From: Bacteroidales bacterium
Lineage (GTDB): Bacteria; Bacteroidota; Bacteroidia; Bacteroidales; Paludibacteraceae
Direction: 5' to 3'
DNA length: 35,559 nucleotides
Assembly (NCBI GenBank): GCA_012519425.1
Contig: JAAYQF010000111.1
Location: 1 to 35,559, forward strand
Shown: positions 8,538 through 18,500 of the stretch, piece by piece
How the letters are laid out: the number at the start of each line of letters is the position of its first letter
How positions within the stretch are numbered: the stretch's first letter is position 1
Program-made: the position numbers and the translations under genes
The notes under the pieces: model-generated
What the model saw: the letters and a program-made list of their open reading frames with translations, nothing else
Database searches by the model: none
What the model was told of the DNA's origin: nothing

Positions 8538-10064
8538 ATGACCCTATATATGATCATCACCGGAATAGCCGGTTTGCTCCTTGGGAGCGGGGTGATATTA
8601 ATTATCAACTCTGCCCTTCAAAAGAAAAGAAAAAAAGATGCTTTAGCCGAAATAGAATTGCTCAAAAAAGACCAACTGATTGAGGTTAAGGAGAAATTCA
8701 TTGCACTTAAGGCTGAACACGAACAACAAGTGCAACAGCGTAACGCCAAAATACAAGACAGAGAAGTAAAACTCCAGCAGCGCGAAATGCAACTCAATCA
8801 AAAGCAGGGAGAAGTTCAACGTAAAATAAATTCAGTGGATGCACTGAAAGAATCACAAGAACAACAACTTCAACTGCTTGAAAAAAGAAAAGTCGAACTC
8901 GATCAGCTTGTCCATCAGGCTCAGACGCAATTGGAAAATGTTTCAGGTTTATCCGCCGCAGAAGCCAAAGAACAATTAATTGAATCTTTAAAAGATGAAG
9001 CCAAGACCAATGCCATGGCGTACATCAACGACATCATGGCTGAGGCAAAAATGACTGCCAACAAAGAGGCTAAAAGAGTAATCATCAACACCATCCAAAG
9101 GGTAGCCACCGAAACAGCCATTGAAAATTCAGTAACGGTATTTCATATTGAATCGGATGAAATTAAAGGTAGGATCATCGGTCGTGAAGGTCGTAACATC
9201 CGGGCTTTGGAAGCCGCTACCGGTGTGGAAATCATCGTTGATGACACACCCGAAGCCATCGTTCTTTCAGCCTTCGACCCTGTGCGCAGAGAAATTGCCA
9301 GGCTGTCCCTGCATCAATTGGTGACCGACGGACGCATTCATCCTGCCCGCATCGAAGAAGTAGTCAACAAAGTACAGAAACAAATAGAAGAAGAAATTGT
9401 TGAAGTGGGTAAACGAACTGCCATAGATTTGGGTATTCATGGTTTACACCCTGAACTGGTACGCCTGGTAGGAAAAATGAAATATCGCTCTTCATACGGA
9501 CAAAATCTCCTGCAACACTCGCGCGAGGTGGCCAATCTTTCTGCTACCATGGCTTCTGAATTGGGCTTGAACCCCAATGCTGCCAAACGTGCCGGATTAT
9601 TACACGACATTGGAAAAGTGCCCGATGACGAGCCGGAAGCACCACACGCAATCCTTGGTATGCGGCTGGCTGAAAAATACAAAGAAAAGCCCCAGGTTTG
9701 CAATGCAATCGGTGCGCACCATGACGAAATTGAAATGGAAAGCCTGCTTGCACCCATCGTCCAGGTTTGTGATGCCATTTCAGGGGCAAGACCCGGAGCA
9801 AGACGCGAAATTGTGGAAGCTTATATCAAGCGCCTCAAAGACCTTGAAAGTCTGGCAGCACAATATCCGGGCGTTGTTAAATCCTATGCCGTACAGGCCG
9901 GTAGAGAACTGCGCGTAATCGTTGGTGCCGATAAGCTGGATGATAAAGAAACCGAATTATTATCATTTGATATTGCCAAAAAAATCCAGGATGAAATGAC
10001 CTATCCCGGTCAGGTAAAAATTACGGTAATTAGGGAGACGAGGGCGGTGAGTTATGCAAAATAA
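8538..10064 (+). CDS. rny: Ribonuclease Y
   Basis: This is a membrane-anchored endoribonuclease that starts mRNA turnover. The 508 aa show the full family layout. There is one N-terminal transmembrane helix (residues about 5-25, [18 protein letters not shown]). A long glutamine/glutamate-rich coiled coil follows to about 170. A KH RNA-binding domain has [15 protein letters not shown] near 205. An HD metal-dependent phosphohydrolase domain has [12 protein letters not shown] near 324 and the HDIGK pair near 355. The ATG at 8538 places the helix at the very start, as expected. It is monocistronic: the zapA terminator lies upstream and repeat R4 begins directly after the stop. The zapA-rny order is usual in Bacteroidota. 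No consensus -7 box was found in front of it. Confidence 0.97.
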   Translation: MTLYMIITGIAGLLLGSGVILIINSALQKKRKKDALAEIELLKKDQLIEVKEKFIALKAEHEQQVQQRNAKIQDREVKLQQREMQLNQKQGEVQRKINSVDALKESQEQQLQLLEKRKVELDQLVHQAQTQLENVSGLSAAEAKEQLIESLKDEAKTNAMAYINDIMAEAKMTANKEAKRVIINTIQRVATETAIENSVTVFHIESDEIKGRIIGREGRNIRALEAATGVEIIVDDTPEAIVLSAFDPVRREIARLSLHQLVTDGRIHPARIEEVVNKVQKQIEEEIVEVGKRTAIDLGIHGLHPELVRLVGKMKYRSSYGQNLLQHSREVANLSATMASELGLNPNAAKRAGLLHDIGKVPDDEPEAPHAILGMRLAEKYKEKPQVCNAIGAHHDEIEMESLLAPIVQVCDAISGARPGARREIVEAYIKRLKDLESLAAQYPGVVKSYAVQAGRELRVIVGADKLDDKETELLSFDIAKKIQDEMTYPGQVKITVIRETRAVSYAK

Positions 10065-10260
10065 ACTAAGAACGAAGAACGAAGAACGAAGAGTGAAGAA
10101 CGATGAACTAAAAACTGACCACGCGACCCCGGAACACGGAACTCGGAACACGTTAACTTCTCTAACTTCTCTAACTTCATTAACTTCCAAAAACTACAAA
10201 CTACAAACTACAAACTACTAACTACTAACTACTAACTACTGGCTACTGACTTCCATAACT
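10065..10260 (+). repeat. Mosaic intergenic repeat copy R4 (forward)
   Basis: This begins at the rny stop codon. The order is as in R1: aagaacg units, gaacgatgaactaaaaactg, the GC-rich core (10122-10145, identical over 24 bases), aacttctct units of period 9, then actacaa and aactact units of period 7. It lacks the purine-rich caaag tract and the ttcaaca/aaacatt modules at the left end, so it is a shortened copy. The remaining 130 nt up to the next gene hold a promoter. Confidence 0.9.
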
Positions 10261-10287
10261 TCACAACAAACAAACATAAAAAAACCA

Positions 10288-10318
10288 CTTGCATTTTAAT
10301 ATCTTTTCAATAACTTTG
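10288..10318 (+). promoter_or_regulatory. Promoter for the PEGA lipoprotein gene
   Basis: CTTG (10288-10291), a 19-nt spacer and TAACTTTG (10311-10318) fit the Bacteroidetes -33/-7 pattern with one mismatch in the -33 box. The start should fall near 10323, giving a leader of about 70 nt. Confidence 0.65.
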
Positions 10319-10391
10319 TGGCGTCAATTTAAGGTCATCTTATTTGACATAAACACCAGTCAGAACTAATCAACTATACACAAAAACAGAC

Positions 10392-10907
10392 ATGAACACT
10401 CATTCAATCACAACGAAAGCAATCGCTCTGTTGTTAGCGGTTGTCATTTTGTTTTCCGGTTGTGCCAGTACTACGCTGATACAATCAATTCCGGGAGAAG
10501 CAAAAATTTACATTGATGGTCAGCCTGTAGGGAAAACGCCCTACTCTCACACTGATACAAAAATTGTGGGGAGCACAACCTCAGTGAAATTAGTAAAAGA
10601 AGGTTACGAAGATTTTTATGCTTCCTTTTCACGAACGGAACGAGCTGATGTGGGCGCTATCATTGGTGGTATATTTTGTTGGATTCCTTTTTTATGGACG
10701 ATGGAATATAATCCCATACGCACCTATGAGATGATACCGGTTGCTGAACAAGAAGAACAGCCGGCTATCCAAACCACACAAACACAAGACGACCAATCGT
10801 CTTCAAAATTCGAAAAACTTAAGGAGCTAAAACAGCTGCTGGATGAAGAGATCATCACCCGGGAAGAATTTGAAAAAGAGAAAGCAAAAATATTAGGAGC
10901 AGAATAA
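10392..10907 (+). CDS. PEGA-domain lipoprotein with C-terminal SHOCT domain
   Basis: This is a 171 aa envelope protein. The signal peptide ends in the lipobox LFSGC, so Cys24 should be lipidated. A PEGA-type beta domain follows at about 30-72 (IPGEAKIYIDGQPVGKTPYS, VKLVKEGYEDF). PEGA domains are found in surface-layer and envelope proteins. A hydrophobic stretch, VGAIIGGIFCWIPFLWTM, lies at about 87-104. After a Gln/Thr-rich linker comes a SHOCT-like helical pair at about 136-169 (LKELKQLLDEEIITREEFE), a short oligomerisation domain. The function is unknown; a structural or anchoring role is likely. It has its own promoter and terminator, so it is a single-gene unit between repeats R4 and R5. 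Confidence 0.85.
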   Translation: MNTHSITTKAIALLLAVVILFSGCASTTLIQSIPGEAKIYIDGQPVGKTPYSHTDTKIVGSTTSVKLVKEGYEDFYASFSRTERADVGAIIGGIFCWIPFLWTMEYNPIRTYEMIPVAEQEEQPAIQTTQTQDDQSSSKFEKLKELKQLLDEEIITREEFEKEKAKILGAE

Positions 10908-10956
10908 GTTTTATTTGAGAACAGCAGCTAGGATATTCGCTAATTTCATATTTAAT

Positions 10957-11004
10957 ACAAAAAACCAACTATTTCACATCACAATGATTTAGTTGGTTTT
11001 TTGT
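10957..11004. terminator. Terminator after the PEGA lipoprotein gene
   Basis: A perfect 15-bp stem (10957-10971 with 10990-11004; left arm ACAAAAAACCAACTA) encloses an 18-nt loop. The stem itself carries the A and T runs, so it could act in both directions. Confidence 0.85.
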
Positions 11005-11019
11005 GTCTTCTTTTTTGAA

Positions 11020-11120
11020 CGATAAACGAAGAACAAGGAACAAAGACAAAAGAACAAAGACAGATTAACGAAGAGTGATGAACTAAAAACTAAAAACTGA
11101 ACTCGTGACACCGGAACATG
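11020..11120 (+). repeat. Mosaic intergenic repeat copy R5 (degenerate, forward)
   Basis: This holds gataaacgaagaacaagg and acaaaagaacaaagac units, a gatgaactaaaaactaaaaa segment and a decayed GC-rich core (tgacaccggaacatggaa at about 11105-11122). The aacttc and aactact modules are missing. With element A at 11174-11357 it accounts for most of the 450-nt gap between the lipoprotein and ROK genes. No gene was seen here. Confidence 0.75.
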
Positions 11121-11173
11121 GAACAGGGATATTCGTTTAATTCAACTTTAAAAGCAGAATTAATAAATATGTT

Positions 11174-11357
11174 GGGGCTGTCCCAAAAGCAAATATTCAA
11201 CAAAAAACAGCAAGGTGTTTTAGAAGTGTCCCAAATGCAAGGCACTGAGATTGAGGGCAAAGGAGCATACTGAAGTATGTGACTGAGCCCGAATATCGAA
11301 AGTAACGTGGTTACTGAGCAAAGTCGAAGTACAGCAGTTGGGCGCTTATAAAACACC
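11174..11357. repeat. Dispersed element A (GGGGCTGTCCC family) with long hairpin
   Basis: It starts GGGGCTGTCCCAAAAGC. Its first 70 nt match, with about 80-85% identity by eye, the reverse complement of 24727-24798 and, more weakly, 32501-32568. Arms GGTGTTTTA (11214-11222) and TAAAACACC (11349-11357) pair. Inside are two small palindromes, CATACT-ga-AGTATG (11266-11279) and GTAAC-gtg-GTTAC (11302-11314), plus an actgagcaaagtcgaagt segment. It ends directly at the 3' end of the ROK gene. The terminus resembles the ends of some Bacteroidetes insertion sequences, but no transposase is present, so it may be a MITE or an IS remnant. Confidence 0.75.
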
Positions 11358-11359
11358 GT

Positions 11360-12571
11360 TTATGGAATCAGCCCGAGCATCTTGCTCCTTGCAAGCATGC
11401 ACGCACCAATAAGGCCAACTTTGTCACCTAATTTGGAAAGCTTTATAGCCGTATCCTTGCTTACTAAGTTTAAGGAGTATTTTTTTACGGCACTCTTAAG
11501 GGGTAACAATAAATAATCTCCGGCATTTGCCACGGTTCCTCCTATAACAACCAGCTCCGGATTCAGTAAATTTATCAGCCCCGCTATGTGTTTTCCAAGC
11601 GTGTTTCCTACATCCTCTATCAGTTCTATTGCCAATATATCCTCGTTTAGTGCCGCATGTATAATGTCTTCTAAAATTATGGACTTATTTTTTTCTATTT
11701 TCTTTGTCAATGAAGACGAATAACCTTCTGCAATTTTTTCAAGGAATTTTTTATAAATGTAACTTCCGGAAGCCTCCGTTTCGAGACAGCCTTTCTTTCC
11801 ACAGTGGCATATTATTTCATTGTCAAAGACGGTCATATGCCCAAACTCACCTGAGAATCCAGATTTACCATAGTATAGTTGTCCGTTGATGATAATCCCC
11901 AGCCCAAGTCCCCAGCTTACATTGACGAACAACACATTTTTTTCGCCACCGACACATCCTTTCATATATTCACCGTAAGCCATCGATCGTGAATCATTGT
12001 CAATGGTGACATGTATCCCAAACCGCTCCTTAAAAACTTCCGTCAGCGGTCTTTCGTCAAAATAAAAAAAGCTGTAGCTGTGTCCGGATTCAGTATTGAC
12101 CCGCCCTGATATATTAATACCGATACTCAATATCGAGTCTCGTGGAACTGTTGTTTGTCCCAAAAAGTCGCTTATTATTTCACACAAGTTGTCGAAGCTT
12201 TCGTGTGTACGATCCATCTGAAAAGGTATATTCATCTGTGAATCAACCAACTCTCCCTTAAAATTGATCACACCTATATTGATGTGAAATTGCCGCATAT
12301 CTACTCCGACAAAATATCCGGAATTCGCGTTCAGTCCGTAAATGCTCGGACGCCGTCCACCGCTGGTTTCCTGTTTTCCTAATTCCAAAACAAAACCGTC
12401 ATCCATCAGTTCCGCAACCAACTTGGTAACAGTAGGTACACTCAAGCCCATTTCTCTGCCTAAATCCGCCAATGTACACTCACCATTGTTGATGTAACAA
12501 CAAATAATTTCTCTTTTCAGATAAGCATTTTTAGAACCTGAATTTATTTCTTGTATAAATTTTAAAGTCAT
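11360..12571 (-). CDS. ROK-family transcriptional regulator (NagC/XylR type)
   Basis: This is a probable sugar-responsive repressor of the adjacent carbohydrate genes. Of its 403 aa, the N-terminal 70 or so form a winged helix-turn-helix (CTLADLGREMGLSVPTVTKL). The rest is a ROK domain, with DNDSRSMAYGEY near residue 190, GLGLGIIINGQLYYGKSGFS near 220, and the zinc motif CHCGKKGCLE near 251, followed by the usual glycine-rich C-terminal part (NPELVVIGGTVANAG). The length and the DNA-binding domain separate it from ROK sugar kinases. It is divergently transcribed from the MFS transporter across a 261-nt AT-rich gap, so control of that operon is likely. The inducer may be a hexosamine or another sugar phosphate made by the pathway; that is inference. 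Confidence 0.92.
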   Translation of the reverse strand: MTLKFIQEINSGSKNAYLKREIICCYINNGECTLADLGREMGLSVPTVTKLVAELMDDGFVLELGKQETSGGRRPSIYGLNANSGYFVGVDMRQFHINIGVINFKGELVDSQMNIPFQMDRTHESFDNLCEIISDFLGQTTVPRDSILSIGINISGRVNTESGHSYSFFYFDERPLTEVFKERFGIHVTIDNDSRSMAYGEYMKGCVGGEKNVLFVNVSWGLGLGIIINGQLYYGKSGFSGEFGHMTVFDNEIICHCGKKGCLETEASGSYIYKKFLEKIAEGYSSSLTKKIEKNKSIILEDIIHAALNEDILAIELIEDVGNTLGKHIAGLINLLNPELVVIGGTVANAGDYLLLPLKSAVKKYSLNLVSKDTAIKLSKLGDKVGLIGACMLARSKMLGLIP

Positions 12572-12832
12572 ATCATCTTTACGGTTAATAATTGCTAATA
12601 TAAATTGTGCAAGTTTAAAAGAAAAAAAAGAAATAGAAAAATTACACCTGCATATTTTAACAATTAAATTACATTTAAGGAGAATTTTGAAACAAAAACA
12701 TGCCCTTCAACATATTTGATAAAATATTTTATTAATTGTGTTGTTTATAATAAAATAGTTTTATATATTCGCAGCATAATTATAATTGTAAATGCAATTT
12801 ATCACAAAATTCAAACGAATAAAGAGTTTTAT
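12572..12832. promoter_or_regulatory. Divergent control region between ROK gene and sugar operon
   Basis: This 261-nt AT-rich gap has no gene. For the transporter, gTTG (12740-12743), a 20-nt spacer and TATATTCG (12764-12771, one mismatch to TAnnTTTG) make a plausible promoter. Just upstream lies a perfect 14-bp palindrome, ATAAAATATTTTAT (12719-12732), a candidate ROK operator, although such AT-rich palindromes are easily met by chance. On the minus strand TAAACTTG (12610-12617) is a one-mismatch -7 candidate for the ROK gene. Confidence 0.45.
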
Positions 12833-14236
12833 ATGACAAAGACTGAAAACATAAGCTACGTCGCCTTCTTGTCTTTTATCGCAGCCCTGGGCGGATTCCT
12901 GTTTGGTTACGACACCGCTGTAATTTCAGGAACTGTGACTCAGGTGACTTCCCAGTTTGGCCTCACACCACTACAGAGTGGCTGGTATGTGGGCAGTGCT
13001 TTGGTCGGCTCCATCATCGGTGTTTCCTTCAGTGGTGCTTTAAGCGACAAGCTGGGCAGGAAACCCACGATGATGATATCAGCCGTTTTGTTTTTCATTT
13101 CGGCTATCGGATGTGCGATATCTCCCAATCTTGATATTTTAGTCATCAGCAGAATGATTGGCGGCGCCGGTATCGGTATTGTGTCGATTGTTTGTCCCGT
13201 TTACATATCTGAAATTTCCACCACCACCTACCGGGGCAGGATGGTATCGCTTTATCAACTGGCTGTAACCATCGGTTTTTTGGGAGCGTACCTGATGAAT
13301 TATTACCTGCTGAATCTGTCTCACACTTTTCAATCCGGTAATGAGTTGATATTTAAAATATTCAGCACCGAAGTATGGCGTGCTATGCTTGGTGCCGCAG
13401 CCGTTCCGGCTCTTCTGTTTTTGGTTGTTATTTTCTTAATTCCTGAAAGTCCGAGATGGCTGATTGTCCACTCACGCGAGTTGGAGGCAAGCAAAACACT
13501 GAGTAATATTTACAGGAATAAGGAAAAGGTTCAATTCCAAATAAACGAAACAAAAGCAATGCTTCAAGGCGAAGAGAAATCCAATTGGAAAATTCTGCTT
13601 GAACCTTGGATTCTCAGAGCAGTGCTTATCGGGGCGGCAATAGCTATGCTGGGACAGTTTATGGGAGTAAATGCTGTGCTGTATTACGGACCGACTATTT
13701 TTGAAAACAGCGGACTGTCAAGCGGGGATTCGCTGTTTTATCAATCACTTATAGGAGTGGTAAATGCTGCCACAACCATTTTGGCTATGTTCTTTATTGA
13801 TAGAATAGGCAGGAAGAAACTGGTTTACATCGGGGTTTCAGGCATGATACTGACACTGATCCTGATTGGTTTCTATTTTTTCAAAGGTCAGGAAATGGGA
13901 CTTTCAAACTTATTCCTGCTTGTATGTTTCCTGCTGTATATCTTTTTCACAGCCGGATCGATCAGTGCCGTTATCTTCGTGTTCTTATCGGAAATGTACC
14001 CTACGAAAGTACGTGGTCTGGCCATGAGTATTGCCGGACTCTCACTGTGGGTCGGTACGTTCCTTATCGGACAGCTGACTCCCTGGATGCTTTCCACCCT
14101 GACTCCCGCAGGAACATTCTGGCTTTTTGCTGTAATGTGTATACCTTATATATTGATTGTATGGAGGTTAATGCCCGAAACGGCAGGAAAATCATTGGAA
14201 GATATAGAACGTTTTTGGATGAAAGAAAAAAAATAA
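12833..14236 (+). CDS. Sugar-porter MFS transporter
   Basis: This is an inner-membrane sugar/H+ symporter of the XylE/GLUT type (467 aa, 12 predicted helices). Family signatures are present: GFLFGYDTAVISG near residue 20, DKLGRKPT in the first half, PESPRWL after helix 6, the matching DRIGRKK in the second half, and PETAGKSLEDIE at the end. The frame is open to 12716, but I start at the ATG at 12833 (MTKTENISYVAF). The upstream 39 residues do not resemble the family and would be read through the predicted promoter. The 2-epimerase gene follows after 7 nt, so the two are probably co-transcribed under ROK control and the carrier feeds that enzyme's sugar. The substrate is not known. Confidence 0.95.
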   Translation: MTKTENISYVAFLSFIAALGGFLFGYDTAVISGTVTQVTSQFGLTPLQSGWYVGSALVGSIIGVSFSGALSDKLGRKPTMMISAVLFFISAIGCAISPNLDILVISRMIGGAGIGIVSIVCPVYISEISTTTYRGRMVSLYQLAVTIGFLGAYLMNYYLLNLSHTFQSGNELIFKIFSTEVWRAMLGAAAVPALLFLVVIFLIPESPRWLIVHSRELEASKTLSNIYRNKEKVQFQINETKAMLQGEEKSNWKILLEPWILRAVLIGAAIAMLGQFMGVNAVLYYGPTIFENSGLSSGDSLFYQSLIGVVNAATTILAMFFIDRIGRKKLVYIGVSGMILTLILIGFYFFKGQEMGLSNLFLLVCFLLYIFFTAGSISAVIFVFLSEMYPTKVRGLAMSIAGLSLWVGTFLIGQLTPWMLSTLTPAGTFWLFAVMCIPYILIVWRLMPETAGKSLEDIERFWMKEKK

Positions 14237-14243
14237 AAAAATT

Positions 14244-15440
14244 ATGAATTGCAAGAAATTAACATCGCAGTATCGCGACGAGCTTTTGAACAATGTAGTT
14301 CCTTTCTGGTTAGAGAAATCGCAGGATAAGGAATATGGTGGTTATTTCACCTGTCTCGACAGAGAAGGAAATGTATTTGACACCGACAAATTCATTTGGC
14401 TGCAGGGACGGCAAGTGTGGATGTTTTCCATGTTGTATAATAATGTGGAAAAACGACAGGAATGGTTGGATTGTTCCATTCAGGGAGCGGAATTCCTGAA
14501 AAAATACGGACACGACGGCAATCTAAACTGGTATTTTTCGCTGACACGGGAAGGAAAGCCCTTGGTAGAACCTTACAACATCTTCTCCTACACATTTGCC
14601 ACAATGGCTTTCGGACAACTGAGCAAAGCCACAGGTAATAAGGAATATGCTGAGATTGCCCGAAAAACATTCGATATTGTGCTTGCCAAACGGGATAACC
14701 CCAAAGGAAAGTGGAACAAGGCACATCCCGGAACACGCAATATAAAATCTTTTTCCTTGCCTATGATTTTGTGCAACCTTGCCCTGGAAATCGAGCATTT
14801 GCTGGAACCCGAAGTGTTGCAAAAAACAATAGACGAGTGCCTGCACGAAGTGTTGGAAGTGTTTTATCGTCCCGAGTTGGGCGGCATTGTTATAGAAAAC
14901 GTAAACACGGACGGCTCGCTGTCCGATACCTTCGATGGCCGTCTCATCAATCCCGGACATGCCATTGAGGCCATGTGGTTTATCATGGACCTGGGCGTAC
15001 GCCTCAATCGCCCCGAGCTTATCGAAAAAGCCGTAAAAATAACGCTCACGATGATAGAATATGGTTGGGACAAAAAATACGATGGTATCTTTTACTTTAT
15101 GGACAGAAAAGGTGCTCCGCCCCAGCAACTTGAATGGGACCAAAAACTGTGGTGGGTACACATTGAGTCGCTTATCTCGCTTATCAAGGGATATCAACTA
15201 ACGGGTTCCAAAGAGTGTCTGGCCTGGTTCAAAAAAGTGCATGACTATACGTGGAAAGGATTTAAAGACACCAAATACCCTGAATGGTGGGGCTATCTCA
15301 ACCGTCAGGGCGAAGTGCTGCTCGATCTGAAAGGCGGAAAATGGAAAGGGTGCTTCCATGTGCCGCGCGGATTATATCAAGTGTGGAAAACGCTCGAAAA
15401 GATAGAGTTATCAGAGAATGTAACAAATAAAAACTGTTGA
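14244..15440 (+). CDS. AGE-family sugar 2-epimerase
   Basis: This cytoplasmic (alpha/alpha)6-barrel enzyme of the N-acylglucosamine 2-epimerase/renin-binding-protein family is 398 aa, the usual length. Family motifs visible are FWLEKSQDKEYGGYFTCLDR near residue 22, FIWLQGRQVWMFSMLYN near 50, NPGHAIEAMW near 235 and GCFHVPRGLYQVW near the C-terminus; the last two carry the histidines expected for acid/base epimerisation. Likely reactions are GlcNAc to ManNAc, or a neutral-sugar relative (cellobiose or mannose 2-epimerase). The strong likeness to the RnBP branch favours a hexosamine, but I cannot exclude others. No NanA-type lyase or sialidase lies in the window. It follows the MFS gene by 7 nt. 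Confidence 0.92.
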   Translation: MNCKKLTSQYRDELLNNVVPFWLEKSQDKEYGGYFTCLDREGNVFDTDKFIWLQGRQVWMFSMLYNNVEKRQEWLDCSIQGAEFLKKYGHDGNLNWYFSLTREGKPLVEPYNIFSYTFATMAFGQLSKATGNKEYAEIARKTFDIVLAKRDNPKGKWNKAHPGTRNIKSFSLPMILCNLALEIEHLLEPEVLQKTIDECLHEVLEVFYRPELGGIVIENVNTDGSLSDTFDGRLINPGHAIEAMWFIMDLGVRLNRPELIEKAVKITLTMIEYGWDKKYDGIFYFMDRKGAPPQQLEWDQKLWWVHIESLISLIKGYQLTGSKECLAWFKKVHDYTWKGFKDTKYPEWWGYLNRQGEVLLDLKGGKWKGCFHVPRGLYQVWKTLEKIELSENVTNKNC

Positions 15441-15544
15441 GAGTAAACTGTTTCGAAACCCGGCTACAGCAAAAACAGAGCTTGGCAGATCATTAAGTAA
15501 CCGTCTTCCAGAAGACACAGGCTTTATTAATTAAAAGAAAACAA

Positions 15545-18500
15545 ATGGAGAACACGCAAATAACAATCAAAAAAAGGTCAGCATATTTCTTTATGCTCAT
15601 CTTTTTCATACCGCACTTTCTTTTCTCGCAAAACACACAAATCTCAGGTCATGTAACAGACGAAAACAATGAACCTGTCATTGGTGCACAAATAATAGAA
15701 AAGGGAACAAAGAACGGAACAATTTCGAAAATGGACGGGAGTTTTTCACTTCAAGTTCAGTCGCTTCGGGCCAAACTGGAGGTTATATCTTTAGGTTATG
15801 AATCGACAGAGATTTCTTTGGATGGTAAAAACTTTGTAAACATTGTACTTAAAGAAACTGCCCTCGATTTAGAGGAAGTAGTAGTGATTGGATATGGCAC
15901 CGCTAAGAAAAGTGACTTAACAGGTTCAATAACTTCTATAAAAAGCGATGAGCTGATGAAAACCAACCCTGTTAGTATCAACCAGGCTTTACAGGGAAAA
16001 ATATCCGGTGTGCAGGTAAATCAATCGGATGGAGCTCCCGGTGCCGGCATAAGTATTCAAATCAGGGGTGCAAATTCATTTACTACAAGTACAGAACCCT
16101 TGTATGTCATTGATGGCATTCCTTATAGTAGTGCCCCCGGCTTTAACTATGAACATGCAAGCAAACAATCAAACAACCCATTGAATCTGATAAACCCAAA
16201 AGACATCAGTTCAATTGAAGTTCTAAAGGATGCATCTGCCACAGCCATATATGGCTCCCGGGGCGCAAACGGCGTAATACTTATTACTACAAAAAAAGGT
16301 GCATTGGGCAAGGCTAAGATCGACTTAACCACCAATTTTGGGGTATCTAATATCATCAACAGTATTGAAGTATTGGATGCCGCTACCTATGCTGAATATA
16401 GAAACGAACAAGTGATCAATGGTTACACTTATGACGGACTTCCCTTCACAAGGGATGATCAACTACCTTATCCGGCAATAGGCTACTGGCAGTATACCAG
16501 GCTCCCGGATCCCTTGTCCGGGGACACGGTTGTGGTTGACAGTGTATATGTACCAAGTGCACAAGATTTCAGGAACGGATATTTAGACGGAGGCACAAAT
16601 TGGCTGGATCAAATATTCAGGACAGCTTTTAGTCAGGATTACAACATAAGTGTTTCAGGTGCCGACAACAGGGGTCAATACTTATTTTCCGGCGGTTATT
16701 TAGATCAACAGGGAATTATTTTTAATTCTTTTTATAAACGCTACAACGTCAGATCAAACATAACCCGGAAAATCACTGATTGGCTGGAAATAGGCAACAA
16801 CCTGAGTTTTACAAAGTCAAAAAACCGAATGGCACGAACCAACGTAGAAGCATATGGCGTCATACCATCCGCAATAGGATTTAATCCCACACGCCCGGTA
16901 TTTGACCCGGAAAAAGACTCCGGCTTTAGCGAAGACCTGGCAAGTGGCCTGTCTAACCCCTATCTATATACCCGGGCTGCAAAAAACATCGTCTCATCTA
17001 TGAATATACTATCATCTGCATTTGCTGAAATTTCTTTTACCAAACAATTGAAATTTAGACAGAATATAGGATATGGTTATAATTCAAATGCAAAAAATGA
17101 ATACTACAACAGATGGGTTGACGTAGGGCTGGCTCCTAAAAACGGATATGCCGTACAAGCAGATAATTATTATGAAAGTTTTACATCAGAATCTATGTTG
17201 ATGTATTATGCTACGTTAGCAGAAATACATCAAATAGGAGCTGTTGCAGCCTGGACATACGAAGATGCGGGTTGGGGAGAAAAAATAATGAGAGCAAGTA
17301 ATTTCCCCAATGACCTTACAGAAGAGCATGACATGAGTGCCGGACTGATACAGGAAAAGAACAATACACAAAAAGGAAAAAGCTCTTTAATGTCTTACCT
17401 TGGCAGAATTAACTATACTTTAAAGAGTAAATATTTATTCACAGTATCGTACAGAAGAGACGGTTCGAGCCGACTTGGAAAGGGCAATCGCTGGGCAGAT
17501 TTCTTTTCAGGTGCACTTGCCTGGCATTTAGGAGAAGAACCCTGGATTAAGAGCCTGAATACATTTGATACATTCAAGCTACGAATAAGTGCAGGACAAA
17601 CAGGTAATCAGGGAGTTGCCGCTTACGCCACCCGCTCCAAAATGCTTACACAAAACAAGGGATATACCTACGACAACAATTACGTCACCGGTTTTGCTGA
17701 AGATTACTGGAATGGACCATCCAACCCAAATCTTAAATGGGAAACAACTACTCAGTATAACCTGGGAATTGATGTGGGTTTCTTAAAGAATAGGATAAAC
17801 TTTGTTATCGATTTATATAAGAAAGACACCAAAGACCTTTTGCAGTATATGATAATCCCTAACAGCACCGGATTTAAGGGTGTTTATACAAATTATGGAA
17901 ATGTAGAAAACAGAGGATTGGAGATAACCGGTAGTTTTCACCCCATCAGCCAAAGAGATTTCAGTTGGAAAATAGACATAAACACTTCTATGAACAGAAA
18001 CAAAATCGGCGGCTTGAGAGGAGACCAATTTGCAGATGTAGCATGGGGACTTGAGAGTATGTTCCTTAGAAGAAACGGACAACCTATAGGGCTGCTGTAT
18101 GGCTATAAAGAAGATGGATTTTTTGACAATGAAGCTGAAGTTCGTGCTTACCAGGTCTATGCAGATGAATCTGATGCAAAAATAAAGAGCATGATAGGAC
18201 AGGTAAAGTACAAAGACTTAAATAATGATGGGATGCTTGACGACAGAGACAAGACAATTATTGGAAATACAAATCCGGATTTTATTTATGGTATTACCAA
18301 TACACTTACATACAAAGATTTTACACTTAACTTGTTTATTCAGGGCTCCCAGGGAAATGACATCCTTAACGCAAACGTAAAAAAGTACGACTTGTCCGGA
18401 ATAGACAATCTGCCCAAATATATTTGGGATGAAAGATGGACAGAAAAGAATAAACTAAACGCCCGCTCTCCGCGACCGGATGCTACCTATTCACGTGCAA

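Noticed and set aside
8474-8683. Plus-strand frame of 69 codons overlapping the start of rny
   Set aside because: It begins in the zapA terminator and overlaps the rny membrane helix in another frame.
11090-11356. Minus-strand frame of 88 codons
   Set aside because: It lies wholly in repeat R5 and element A, has no domain and no promoter, and its codons come from repeat sequence.
11174-11357. Complete insertion sequence
   Set aside because: Only one IS-like terminus and hairpins are seen; there is no transposase frame.
12716-12832. N-terminal extension of the MFS transporter
   Set aside because: The added 39 residues do not fit the sugar-porter family and are read across the predicted promoter.
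14523-15197. Minus-strand frame of 224 codons inside the 2-epimerase gene
   Set aside because: It is antisense to a well-supported enzyme with conserved motifs and has no recognisable domain.
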